Translations under genes and position numbers: made by a program
Notes under the pieces: model-generated
Told to the model about the DNA's origin: nothing
The model's database searches: none
Seen by the model: the letters and a program-made list of their open reading frames with translations, nothing else
Shown: one piece after another, positions 41,035 through 49,347 of the stretch
Layout of the letters: each line of letters starts with the position of its first letter
How positions within the stretch are numbered: the first letter of the stretch is position 1
Source: Bacteroides zoogleoformans
Lineage (GTDB): Bacteria; Bacteroidota; Bacteroidia; Bacteroidales; Bacteroidaceae
Length of the DNA stretch: 64,000 bases
Assembly (NCBI RefSeq): GCF_002998435.1
Contig: NZ_CP027231.1
Span: forward strand, 2,893,001 to 2,957,000
Reading direction: 5' to 3'

Positions 41035-42532
41035 GCATAACAACCTGCCGCCCGCGCACGACGCCGGGATGGACGGCGAGACGAAGCCTTCCTCCAACGA
41101 GTACGTCCGGAAGATTGCGGAAGAAAAATACAAGTACGGCTTCACCACCGACGTGCACACGGACATTATCGAGTGCGGACTGAACGAAGAGGTGGTGCGG
41201 CTCATCTCCCGAAAGAAGCGTGAACCGGAGTGGCTGCTGAAGTTCCGCCTGGAAGCCTATCGGCACTGGCTGACGTTGGAAATGCCCGCGTGGGCCCATC
41301 TGCGCATTCCCCAGATAGACTACCAGTCCATCTCTTACTATGCCGACCCCACGAAGAAGAAGGAAGGGCCGAAAAGCATGGACGAGGTGGACCCGGAGTT
41401 GGTGAAAACCTTCAATAAACTGGGCATTCCTCTGGAAGAGCAGATGGCGTTGAGCGGCATGGCGGTGGACGCCGTGATGGACTCGGTGTCCGTAAAGACC
41501 ACCTTCAAGGAGACTTTGATGGAGAAAGGCATCATCTTCTGCTCTTTCAGCGAGGCCGTGCGCGAGCATCCCGACTTGGTGCAGAAGTATCTGGGCTCTG
41601 TAGTGCCCTATCGCGACAACTTCTTTGCCGCACTCAACTCTGCCGTGTTCTCCGACGGCTCTTTCGTCTACATCCCCAAGGGAGTGCGCTGCCCGATGGA
41701 ACTGTCTACCTACTTCCGCATCAACGCCCGCAATACGGGCCAGTTTGAAAGGACGCTGATTGTGGCCGACGACGACTCGTATGTGTCGTACCTCGAAGGC
41801 TGCACGGCCCCGATGCGCGACGAAAACCAGCTGCATGCCGCCATTGTGGAGATTGTGGTGCACCACCGTGCGGAGGTGAAGTACAGCACGGTGCAAAACT
41901 GGTATCCGGGTGACGCCGAGGGCAAAGGCGGCGTTTACAACTTCGTGACCAAGCGCGGCCATTGCAAGGGAGTGGACAGCAAACTGTCGTGGACACAGGT
42001 GGAAACGGGCTCTGCCATTACTTGGAAATACCCCTCGTGCATCCTCTCGGGCGATAACTCCACCGCGGAGTTCTACAGCGTGGCGGTGACCAACAACTAT
42101 CAGCAGGCCGACACGGGAACCAAGATGATTCATCTGGGCAAGAACACCCGCAGCACCATCGTCAGCAAAGGCATCTCTGCCGGGAAGAGCGAGAACTCTT
42201 ACCGCGGACTGGTGCGTGTGGCCGCCAAGGCGGACAATGCCCGCAACTATAGCCAGTGCGACTCTTTGCTGCTGGGCGACAAATGCGGAGCGCATACTTT
42301 CCCCTACATGGACATCCACAACGAAACGGCCATTGTGGAGCATGAAGCCACGACCAGCAAAATCAGCGAAGACCAGATATTCTACTGCAATCAGCGAGGC
42401 ATTTCTACCGAAGATGCCGTGGGGCTGATTGTAAACGGCTATGCCAAGGAGGTGCTGAACAAACTTCCGATGGAGTTCGCCGTAGAGGCGCAGAAGCTGC
42501 TGACCATTTCGTTGGAGGGAAGCGTGGGATGA
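41009..42532 (+). CDS. sufB: Fe-S cluster assembly protein SufB
   Basis: 507 residues, longer than the roughly 480 of most SufB proteins because of an N-terminal polar extension ([20 protein letters not shown]). Conserved blocks: [60 protein letters not shown] and [20 protein letters not shown] with the final [12 protein letters not shown]. It is the scaffold on which, with SufC and SufD, iron-sulphur clusters are built. Translation probably couples to cvpA. Confidence 0.96.
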   Translation: MQQKKSYPKHNNLPPAHDAGMDGETKPSSNEYVRKIAEEKYKYGFTTDVHTDIIECGLNEEVVRLISRKKREPEWLLKFRLEAYRHWLTLEMPAWAHLRIPQIDYQSISYYADPTKKKEGPKSMDEVDPELVKTFNKLGIPLEEQMALSGMAVDAVMDSVSVKTTFKETLMEKGIIFCSFSEAVREHPDLVQKYLGSVVPYRDNFFAALNSAVFSDGSFVYIPKGVRCPMELSTYFRINARNTGQFERTLIVADDDSYVSYLEGCTAPMRDENQLHAAIVEIVVHHRAEVKYSTVQNWYPGDAEGKGGVYNFVTKRGHCKGVDSKLSWTQVETGSAITWKYPSCILSGDNSTAEFYSVAVTNNYQQADTGTKMIHLGKNTRSTIVSKGISAGKSENSYRGLVRVAAKADNARNYSQCDSLLLGDKCGAHTFPYMDIHNETAIVEHEATTSKISEDQIFYCNQRGISTEDAVGLIVNGYAKEVLNKLPMEFAVEAQKLLTISLEGSVG

Positions 42533-42595
42533 TTTATGGAATGTCAGACGAAAGACAGTAAACGAATAAACAGTCAATAAACAGTGAATATAGAA

Positions 42596-43351
42596 ATGTT
42601 AGAGATAAAAGACCTGTATGCCGGCATCCATGGCAAAGAGATATTGAAAGGCATCGACCTGACCATACGCAAAGGTGAAGTACATGCGCTCATGGGGCAG
42701 AACGGCGCCGGTAAAAGTACATTGAGCAACGTGCTGGTAGGACATCCGGCCTATGAGGTGACGCGTGGCTCGATTACCTTCAACGGGAAGGACCTGCTAG
42801 CCATGAATGCCGAAGACCGTGCGCATGAGGGCATTTTCCTTTCCTTCCAGTCACCGGTAGAGATACCGGGCGTTTCGATGGTGAACTTCATGCGTGCTGC
42901 CGTGAACGAGCAGCGCAAGTATCGTCATCTGCCGGCGTTGTCGGCCGGTGAGTTTCTGAAGTTGATGCGCGAGAAGCGTGCCATCGTGGAGTTGGATAAT
43001 AAGCTTGCCAACCGCAGCGTGAACGAAGGCTTTAGCGGAGGCGAGAAGAAGCGTAACGAGATCTTCCAGATGGCCATGCTGGAACCCACTTTCGCCATTC
43101 TGGACGAGACGGACTCCGGTCTGGACGTGGATGCCCTGCGCATCGTGGCGGACGGCTTTAACAAGCTGAAGACGGCGGAGACCGGTGCGATTGTCATTAC
43201 TCACTATCAACGCTTATTGGACTATATCAAACCCGATAAGGTACACGTTTTGCTTGGCGGCCGCATCGTCAAGAGCGGTGGCCCCGACTTGGCCAAGGAG
43301 ATTGAACAGCGGGGCTTCGACTGGATAAAAAAGGAAGCGGGAGATTTTTAG
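42596..43351 (+). CDS. sufC: Fe-S assembly ATPase SufC
   Basis: 251 residues from the ATG at 42596 (a GTG twelve bases upstream is less likely). ABC ATPase: Walker A GQNGAGKST, Q-loop SFQSPVEIPGV, signature FSGGEKKRNEI, Walker B FAILDETDSGLD, and the switch His in VITHYQRLL. It drives the SufBCD scaffold. The next gene in line is a GxxExxY protein, not sufD, so the usual sufB-C-D order is interrupted. Confidence 0.96.
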   Translation: MLEIKDLYAGIHGKEILKGIDLTIRKGEVHALMGQNGAGKSTLSNVLVGHPAYEVTRGSITFNGKDLLAMNAEDRAHEGIFLSFQSPVEIPGVSMVNFMRAAVNEQRKYRHLPALSAGEFLKLMREKRAIVELDNKLANRSVNEGFSGGEKKRNEIFQMAMLEPTFAILDETDSGLDVDALRIVADGFNKLKTAETGAIVITHYQRLLDYIKPDKVHVLLGGRIVKSGGPDLAKEIEQRGFDWIKKEAGDF

Positions 43352-43355
43352 AGAA

Positions 43356-43790
43356 TTAGGCGCGGATGACGCGGAATGACGCGGATTATGTTATATGAAG
43401 ATTTGACACATGATATATTGCAGGCATTTTACGAGGTGCATAAGGTCTTGGGATTTGGCTTTTTAGAACAGGTCTATCAGAATGCGCTTTATAAAGAACT
43501 CTCTCGTAGGGGGATGTGTGTGGAATGCCAAAAAGAAATCAAAGTATATTATAAAGGTGAATGTGTAGGAAGATATATAGCCGATATGGTTGTGAATAAC
43601 ACTGTAATACTTGAGTTGAAAGCTGTTCAGACGTTGCGACCGGAACATGAATGGCAACTGATAAACTATCTGAAAGCCACCACACTTGAAGTTGGTTTAT
43701 TGTTGAATTTCGGGCATAGTGCAGAGTTCAAACGCAAAGTTTTCACAAACAAATAAATAAATCTGCGAAATCCGCGTAATCCGCGCCTAA
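43356..43790. mobile_element. GxxExxY gene cassette bounded by inverted repeats, between sufC and sufD
   Basis: The left end TTAGGCGCGGATGACGCGGA (43356-43375) and the right end TCCGCGTAATCCGCGCCTAA (43771-43790) are inverted repeats of 20 bp with one mismatch; weaker pairing continues inward with further CGCGGAT units. The 435-bp unit contains only the GxxExxY gene. No target duplication is clear. Interpreting it as a mobile cassette is inference. Confidence 0.55.
43388..43756 (+). CDS. GxxExxY protein, PD-(D/E)XK nuclease-like
   Basis: 122 residues from the ATG at 43388; the ATG at 43376 lies inside the left repeat. The naming motif is visible as GFLEQVY (Gly24, Glu27, Tyr30). The nuclease-like core shows Asp66 in YIADMVV and ELKA with Glu76 and Lys78, the D...ExK signature, then WQLINYLKAT and VGLLLNFG. 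Family function unknown. It stands alone between inverted repeats inside the suf operon and is more AT-rich than its neighbours, as expected for an insertion. Confidence 0.88.
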   Translation: MLYEDLTHDILQAFYEVHKVLGFGFLEQVYQNALYKELSRRGMCVECQKEIKVYYKGECVGRYIADMVVNNTVILELKAVQTLRPEHEWQLINYLKATTLEVGLLLNFGHSAEFKRKVFTNK

Positions 43791-43803
43791 ATAAAGATAA
43801 GTT

Positions 43804-45147
43804 ATGAAACCAGAACAGCAATATATAGACCTTTTCTCCCAAACGGAGGCAATGATATGCCACCACAGTGCCGAGGTGATGAATGCGCCCCGTGCGGCGG
43901 CTTTTGCCCATTTCGAGCGGCTGGGCTTTCCCACCCGTGAACAGGAGGAATACAAATATACGGATGTCAGCAAGTTCTTTGAACCGGACTACGGACTGAA
44001 CCTGAACCGGCTGGACATCCCCGTGAACCCTTACGAAGTGTTCAAATGCGACGTGCCCAACATGAGCACGGCCCTGTACTTCGTGGTGAACGATTCTTTC
44101 TACGGCAAGAGCTTGCCCAAGTCCCTACTGCCCGAAGGCGTTCTCTTCGGCAGCCTGAAAGAAATGGCTGAAAAGCATCCCGAACTGGTCAGGGCGCATT
44201 ACGGTAAGCTGGCCGATACGTCTGCCGACGGTGTGACGGCCTTCAACACGGCTTTTGCGCAAGACGGGGTACTGCTCTATGTGCCTAAAGGCGTGGTGGT
44301 GGAGAAGCCCATCCAGCTGGTCAACATTCTCCGTGGAGAGGTCAGCAGCCTGCTGAACCGGCGCATGCTGATTATCTTGGAAGAGGGTGCGCAAGCCCGG
44401 CTACTGGTGTGCGACCATGCCATGGACAATGTGAACTTCCTGGCCACGCAAGTGGTGGAAACCTTTGTCGGCGAGAATGCCTCTTTCGACTTTTACGAGC
44501 TGGAAGAAACACATACCGGCACAGTCCGCATCAGCAATATGTATGTGGAACAGAAAGCCCACAGCAACGTCTTACTCAACGGAATGACCCTGCACAACGG
44601 AACTACCCGCAACACCACGCAGGTGACGCTGGCAGGCGAAGGTGCCGACCTGAACCTTTGCGGGATGGTCATCGCCGACAAGAACCAACATGTGGACAAC
44701 CGTACCCGCATAGACCATGCCGTACCTCGCTGTACGAGCAACGAACTCTATAAGTATGTGCTCGACGAACAGGCTGTGGGAGTGTTTGCAGGCTTGGTGC
44801 TGGTGCGTCCGGATGCGCAGCACACCAACTCGAAGCAGACCAACCGGAACCTTTGCGCCACTCGTGAGGCGCACATGTACACCCAACCGCAGCTGGAAAT
44901 CTATGCGGACGACGTGACGTGCAGCCATGGCGCCACGGTGGGACAGCTCGATGACGCCGCCTTGTTCTACATGCGCCAGCGAGGCATTCCCCTGCGCGAG
45001 GCCCGCCTGCTGCTGATGTTCGCTTTCGTCAACGAGGTCATCGATACCATCCGTCTGGATGCTTTGAAAGACCGCCTGCATCTGCTGGTGGAGAAGCGTT
45101 TCCGTGGCGAACTGAACAAGTGCCGGGGATGCGCGATTTGTAACTAA
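43804..45147 (+). CDS. sufD: Fe-S cluster assembly protein SufD
   Basis: 447 residues. N-terminal helical part (ERLGFPTREQEEYKYTDVSK), then the long right-handed beta-helix core: VPKGVVVEKPIQLVNIL, VETFVGENASFDFYELEETH and the conserved C-terminal HTNSKQTNRNLCATREAHMY, DVTCSHGATVGQLDDAALFY and MRQRGIPLREARLLLMFAFV. Scaffold partner of SufB. It follows the cassette by 13 bases and uses the normal suf order afterwards. Confidence 0.95.
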   Translation: MKPEQQYIDLFSQTEAMICHHSAEVMNAPRAAAFAHFERLGFPTREQEEYKYTDVSKFFEPDYGLNLNRLDIPVNPYEVFKCDVPNMSTALYFVVNDSFYGKSLPKSLLPEGVLFGSLKEMAEKHPELVRAHYGKLADTSADGVTAFNTAFAQDGVLLYVPKGVVVEKPIQLVNILRGEVSSLLNRRMLIILEEGAQARLLVCDHAMDNVNFLATQVVETFVGENASFDFYELEETHTGTVRISNMYVEQKAHSNVLLNGMTLHNGTTRNTTQVTLAGEGADLNLCGMVIADKNQHVDNRTRIDHAVPRCTSNELYKYVLDEQAVGVFAGLVLVRPDAQHTNSKQTNRNLCATREAHMYTQPQLEIYADDVTCSHGATVGQLDDAALFYMRQRGIPLREARLLLMFAFVNEVIDTIRLDALKDRLHLLVEKRFRGELNKCRGCAICN

Positions 45148-45154
45148 GAAATTC

Positions 45155-45229
45155 GGAAGGCGCGGATGAGGCGGATTTCACGGAGTTTATTCATCACAAC
45201 CGTGTGCAGCCCGTTCCTCCGTGCCTTGA
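45155..45229. repeat. Degenerate palindrome related to the GxxExxY cassette ends
   Basis: AAGGCGCGGA at 45158 continues as TGAGGCGGATTTCACGGAG; its partner TCCGTGCCTT at 45218 pairs with the first ten bases, with one mismatch. The left half resembles the cassette end. It lies in the sufD-sufS gap. Confidence 0.5.
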
Positions 45230-45245
45230 TTCAATCAGAAAGTCT

Positions 45246-46460
45246 ATGTATGATGTTCAGAAGATAAGGGCCGACTTCCCGATACTCTCTCGTGAAGTCT
45301 ACGACCATCCGCTGGTCTACCTTGACAACGGAGCCACCACGCAGAAGCCCCGTATGGTGGTGGATGCCATTGCCGACGAGTATTACTCCGTCAACGCCAA
45401 CGTGCACCGAGGCGTTCACTTCCTTTCGCAGCAGGCCACGGAGCTGCACGAGGCGTCGCGCCGGACGGTGCGTGCATTCATCAATGCCCGCAGCGCCAAC
45501 GAGATTGTCTTTACGCGCGGCACCACGGAGAGCGTCAACCTGCTTGCCTCTTGTTTCGGCGAGGCGTTCATGCGCGAGGGCGATGAGGTGATTGTCTCCG
45601 TGATGGAGCACCACAGCAACATCGTCCCCTGGCAACTGCTGGCTGCCAGGCGGGGAATCGTCCTCAAGGTTGTTCCCATGAACGACAAAGGCGAACTGCT
45701 GCAGGACGAGTACAGGCGTTTGTTCTCCGAACGCACCAAGATAGTCAGCCTGGCACATGTATCGAATGTGTTGGGCACGGTCAATCCCGTCAAAGAGATG
45801 ATTGCCTTTGCCCACCGGCAGGGCGTGCCTGTGCTGATAGACGGCGCACAGTCCGTCCCCCACATGCCCGTGGATGTGCAAGAGCTGGATGCCGACTTCT
45901 TTGTCTTCTCCGGACATAAGGTCTACGGCCCCACCGGCGTAGGCGTGCTTTACGGCAAAGAGGAGTGGCTGGACAGGCTGCCTCCCTATCAGGGCGGCGG
46001 CGAAATGATACAGAGCGTCTCGTTCGAGAAGACCACGTTCAACGAACTGCCTTTCAAGTTCGAGGCCGGTACGCCGGACTACATCGGAACCACGGGACTG
46101 GCCCGTGCGCTGGATTATGTCTCGCTCATCGGCATGGACCGGATTGCCGCCTACGAGCACCGGCTTACCTGCTACGGCCTGCAACGGCTGAAAGAAATTC
46201 CCGGCATGCGCCTCTTCGGAGAAGCGGAACAGAGGGGCAGTGTCATCTCGTTCTTGGTGGGCGACATCCATCCTTTCGACATGGGCACGCTGCTCGACCG
46301 CCTCGGCATTGCCGTGCGCACCGGCCACCACTGTGCCCAGCCACTGATGCAACGCCTCGGCATCGAAGGCACCGTGCGTGCCTCGTTCGGACTGTACAAC
46401 ACCCGCGAAGAAATCGATGCGCTGGTAGCCGGCATCGAGCGTGTCAGCCGGATGTTTTGA
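45246..46460 (+). CDS. sufS: Cysteine desulfurase SufS
   Basis: 404 residues from the ATG at 45246; the longer frame begins in the palindrome region. PLP-dependent fold: the Schiff-base Lys is in FSGHKVYGPTGVG, the persulfide Cys in VRTGHHCAQPLMQR, and HHSNIVPWQLLAARRG is a class signature. Group II desulfurase (the SufS loop is short). It supplies sulphur from cysteine to SufBCD. A separate sufE/sufU gene is not in the window. Confidence 0.95.
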   Translation: MYDVQKIRADFPILSREVYDHPLVYLDNGATTQKPRMVVDAIADEYYSVNANVHRGVHFLSQQATELHEASRRTVRAFINARSANEIVFTRGTTESVNLLASCFGEAFMREGDEVIVSVMEHHSNIVPWQLLAARRGIVLKVVPMNDKGELLQDEYRRLFSERTKIVSLAHVSNVLGTVNPVKEMIAFAHRQGVPVLIDGAQSVPHMPVDVQELDADFFVFSGHKVYGPTGVGVLYGKEEWLDRLPPYQGGGEMIQSVSFEKTTFNELPFKFEAGTPDYIGTTGLARALDYVSLIGMDRIAAYEHRLTCYGLQRLKEIPGMRLFGEAEQRGSVISFLVGDIHPFDMGTLLDRLGIAVRTGHHCAQPLMQRLGIEGTVRASFGLYNTREEIDALVAGIERVSRMF

Positions 46461-46504
46461 ATCTTCTTGCCTCGAGCTGACGACTTCTCATCCTCCGATT
46501 TTTC

Positions 46505-46571
46505 AGACGCAGATGACGCGGATGACGCAGATTTTTTATTTTTATCTGCGTCATCCGCGTCATCCGCGTCT
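46505..46571. repeat. Gene-free palindrome with CGCGGATGACG units
   Basis: Two 28-nt arms, 46505-46532 and 46544-46571, are inverted repeats with a single mismatch around an 11-base AT loop (TTTTTATTTTT). Each arm carries GATGACGCGGATGACGCAGA-type sequence, closely related to the ends of the GxxExxY cassette. It could be transcribed as a long hairpin and end the suf operon. Confidence 0.85.
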
Positions 46572-46608
46572 AAAGAATTAAAGGCACATGTCCCATTCTT
46601 TTTCCCCA

Positions 46609-46703
46609 TTTGTCAGAGGCTTGTGTCTTTCGTGTAGAACACAAGCCTCTTACATGAAGAAGGCCAGTGTCTTTCGTGTAAAACACAAGTGTCTGACAAA
46701 TGC
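46609..46703. repeat. Phased 22-bp repeat with nested dyads
   Basis: GTGTCTTTCGTGTA occurs at 46623 and 46667 (44 bp, two periods), and GTGTCTGACA at 46689, a further 22 bp. The middle unit at 46645 has diverged. AGGCTTGTGT/ACACAAGCCT and an outer pair, CATTTGTCAGA/TCTGACAAATG, are perfect dyads. It lies between sufS and the convergent GH-like gene. Confidence 0.75.
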
Positions 46704-46765
46704 CCTATAATCAGTTGATAATTAGGACTTCGGACTGTGAGTGAGAAGATGCTTTCCGGCGGTTG

Positions 46766-47866
46766 TCAATACGTCTTCCGGATGGCCTTTGCCAAAGCGT
46801 CCCAATGCTCGTCCGTCATGCTCTGCGGGGTGAACAGGCACACACCGGTGGCTCCGGCCCTCATCGAACCTGCCACAGCCTCTTCTATCTCCGAGGGCAG
46901 CAAACCCCAATGTTCCGGGTCGGCCAGATTGGCCTTGTTCCGCCAGTCGCGGCAGATGAAGAGTCCGCTGTAGACGGGTGTTTGCTTGGAGGCCACGCTT
47001 TTCACTTCTTCGGCCGTCACCTTGCCCACCCACGCTGCGGGTTCCAGATAGAAGTCATTGTAGTTCATCGGGAAGTAAGCGTCCACGTTCCATTTATCCC
47101 ATTCCTGGCGCACCATCCACACGGCATAACTCTTCGGGCCGGGGAAGACGTCCGCGCTCACCTTCTTGCCTTTGGCGTGGATGGCGTCCACCAGCTCGTT
47201 CACCAGTCCGGTGATGGCGTCGCAGCGGAATTGCGCCCACTCCTGGCACGTCGAAGGGTCTTCCACCTGCCGTATGTTGATGCCGCTTGCCCGTTTGAAG
47301 GCGGCCACGCAACTGTCGCAGTAGCAGTAGTCGGCGTTCGGATATTCTTCGTCCATCGTCAGGCCGTACTTTTTCCACAGTCCGCGCGCCAGGATGACGT
47401 CCGCGTAGCGGATATAGTCCAGTTGGATGTAGTCCACTTCGTCGATGGAAGCGATGCGTTCGAACTGCTCCTTGAGGAAACGTCGCGCTTGCGGCTTCAG
47501 CGGGTCCAGCGTCTTGTAGTAAGGCACATACGCCGGCTTGTCGTAGGCCGACTCACCCAAGCGGTTCACTGTATAGAAAGTTGAATCGAGGGCCGGTTGC
47601 AGCATGGTGGGAATCCATGCGTGATACTCCAGCCCCAACTCCTTGGCTATGCGAGCGGCGGTGGCCACCTTGGCCGAGTCGAAGTGAGCGTTGAAGCATA
47701 CGCCCGTCGTGCCGTGCGCTTTCCAACGCTCGAAGTCGCTTCGCAGACTGGTTTCCGTAGTGTGCTCGTCCCACGACTGCCATACGTACAGAGGGACTTT
47801 CACCGAGTCTTTCTCCCCGCATCCCGCAAGAAGAAAGAGCGTGAATAGGATAAATAGGTTTTTCAT
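46766..47866 (-). CDS. Putative glycoside hydrolase-like lipoprotein (GHL10-type)
   Basis: 366 residues, lipobox LLAGC at about residue 16. A (beta/alpha)8-type protein of the family-10-like group: VPLYVWQSWDEHTTETSLRS, GLEYHAWIPTM, YIQLDYIRYADVI (the LDYIRY block is typical), SADVFPG and DAYFPMNYN. Family members are thought to be glycosidases or related surface proteins; activity not shown. CYCDSCVAAF gives a Cys cluster. It stands alone, reading towards sufS. Confidence 0.7.
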   Translation of the reverse strand: MKNLFILFTLFLLAGCGEKDSVKVPLYVWQSWDEHTTETSLRSDFERWKAHGTTGVCFNAHFDSAKVATAARIAKELGLEYHAWIPTMLQPALDSTFYTVNRLGESAYDKPAYVPYYKTLDPLKPQARRFLKEQFERIASIDEVDYIQLDYIRYADVILARGLWKKYGLTMDEEYPNADYCYCDSCVAAFKRASGINIRQVEDPSTCQEWAQFRCDAITGLVNELVDAIHAKGKKVSADVFPGPKSYAVWMVRQEWDKWNVDAYFPMNYNDFYLEPAAWVGKVTAEEVKSVASKQTPVYSGLFICRDWRNKANLADPEHWGLLPSEIEEAVAGSMRAGATGVCLFTPQSMTDEHWDALAKAIRKTY

Positions 47867-48154
47867 GATAGTTGTTTTTATAGTTAGTTTAATTAATCTT
47901 GATAAAGGTCTTGTCCATCAGTTTGTCTATAGGCATTAAAACCTCTTTATGTGTAGAGGTGCACTTTGTTATGATGAAAGTTTTACTTATTTAGGCGCAT
48001 AAAGCTAATCTTTTTTGTGACAACAGCAAAATCCAGACAGGAAAAATTGTGTTTCAATGTCATAACCGATGATGGATGGCGTTTGTTGTATCTCAAAATG
48101 CTTACAGTTTAAAATCTAAAAGCAAAAAGTGAGGTCTTCTATGTGAAGTTTATA

Positions 48155-48166
48155 GCTTTCGAAAGC
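48155..48166. promoter_or_regulatory. Perfect 12-bp dyad GCTTTCGAAAGC
   Basis: It sits in the 508-bp gap between two divergent genes, flanked at a distance by AATCTAAAAG (48113) and CTTTTAGATT (48196), also a perfect inverted pair. It could be an operator or the core of a stem. Otherwise the gap is AT-rich without an ORF. Confidence 0.4.
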
Positions 48167-48316
48167 CTATTTTAGGCTCATTTATGCCATTCAACTTTTA
48201 GATTGATAGTGCTCTGACTTTTTCAAGTGAATTCATAATATTATTGTGCTAATTATAGATTTGCGAAGCTATATGAAATATTTCATTCCAAACTTGCACA
48301 ATTTGCCTAAATCTGC

Positions 48317-48324
48317 TACATTTG
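48317..48324 (+). promoter_or_regulatory. Promoter-like TACATTTG before the decarboxylase gene
   Basis: TACATTTG fits TAnnTTTG; the leader to the ATG at 48375 would be about 45 bases. Confidence 0.5.
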
Positions 48325-48374
48325 TCATCAATAAAAATAAATATAGATATTCAAAGCATTATAAAATAAATGGC

Positions 48375-49343
48375 ATGAAGAAGATTCTTGTTAGCGGGGG
48401 TGCCGGATTTATAGGCTCTCACCTTTGTACGCGTCTGATAAATGACGGGCATCAGGTGCAATGTCTGGATAATCTTTTCACCGGTTCAAAAAAGAATATT
48501 GCCCACTTAATGGGAAATCCTCGCTTTGAATTTGTGTTGCATGATGTGGAAAATCCATATGAAACAGAGGTGGACGAAATCTATAATCTGGCTTGTCCTG
48601 CTTCTCCTATCCATTATCAATATGATGCGATCAAGACGATTAAGACCTCGGTGATGGGAGCCATAAACATGTTGGGGTTGGCCAAAAGAACCAAAGCAAA
48701 GATTTTGCAGGCATCTACCAGCGAAGTATATGGTGACCCGGTAATCCATCCCCAAGTGGAAAGCTATTGGGGGAATGTAAATCCCATAGGTATCCGTTCT
48801 TGTTATGATGAAGGCAAGCGATGTGCCGAAACCTTGTTTATGGATTATCATCGGCAAAATGGAATACGAATTAAGATTATACGCATCTTCAATACGTATG
48901 GGCCGAGGATGCTTTCGAATGATGGACGGGTAGTGTCTAATTTTGTGGTTCAAGCCTTGCAAAATCATGATATTACTATATATGGATCAGGCAACCAGAC
49001 CCGTAGCTTTCAGTATATAGACGATTTGATAGAGGGGATGGTGCGTATGATGAATACGGAGGATGATTTCATTGGTCCGGTGAACTTAGGAAATCCCAAT
49101 GAATTCTCTATTCTGGAATTGGCGGAAAAAATCATTAAACTGTCCGGCTCTAAATCAAAGTTGATATTTGAACCTTTACCGCATGATGACCCTAAACAGC
49201 GTCAGCCGGATATCACCTTGGCTAAAGAAAAGTTAAACTGGAAGCCTACCATCGAATTGGATGAAGGATTGCAGTATATGGTAGAATATTTTAAAGAAAT
49301 CATACCTGGTAAACAGTATTTGTATAACGGGCAAACTATGTAG
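48375..49343 (+). CDS. UDP-glucuronic acid decarboxylase family (extended SDR)
   Basis: 322 residues from the ATG at 48375, where the Rossmann fold begins: [20 protein letters not shown] (GxxGxxG). The catalytic YxxxK is in [20 protein letters not shown] and the Thr/Ser in [26 protein letters not shown] is typical of UXS enzymes, which make UDP-xylose from UDP-glucuronate. It may supply sugar for capsule or glycoproteins. The response-regulator/kinase gene starts four bases after its stop. Confidence 0.87.
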   Translation: MKKILVSGGAGFIGSHLCTRLINDGHQVQCLDNLFTGSKKNIAHLMGNPRFEFVLHDVENPYETEVDEIYNLACPASPIHYQYDAIKTIKTSVMGAINMLGLAKRTKAKILQASTSEVYGDPVIHPQVESYWGNVNPIGIRSCYDEGKRCAETLFMDYHRQNGIRIKIIRIFNTYGPRMLSNDGRVVSNFVVQALQNHDITIYGSGNQTRSFQYIDDLIEGMVRMMNTEDDFIGPVNLGNPNEFSILELAEKIIKLSGSKSKLIFEPLPHDDPKQRQPDITLAKEKLNWKPTIELDEGLQYMVEYFKEIIPGKQYLYNGQTM

Positions 49344-49347
49344 AAAG

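Noticed and set aside
40847..42577. 576-residue frame on the minus strand
   Set aside because: Antisense to cvpA and sufB, with no family resemblance.
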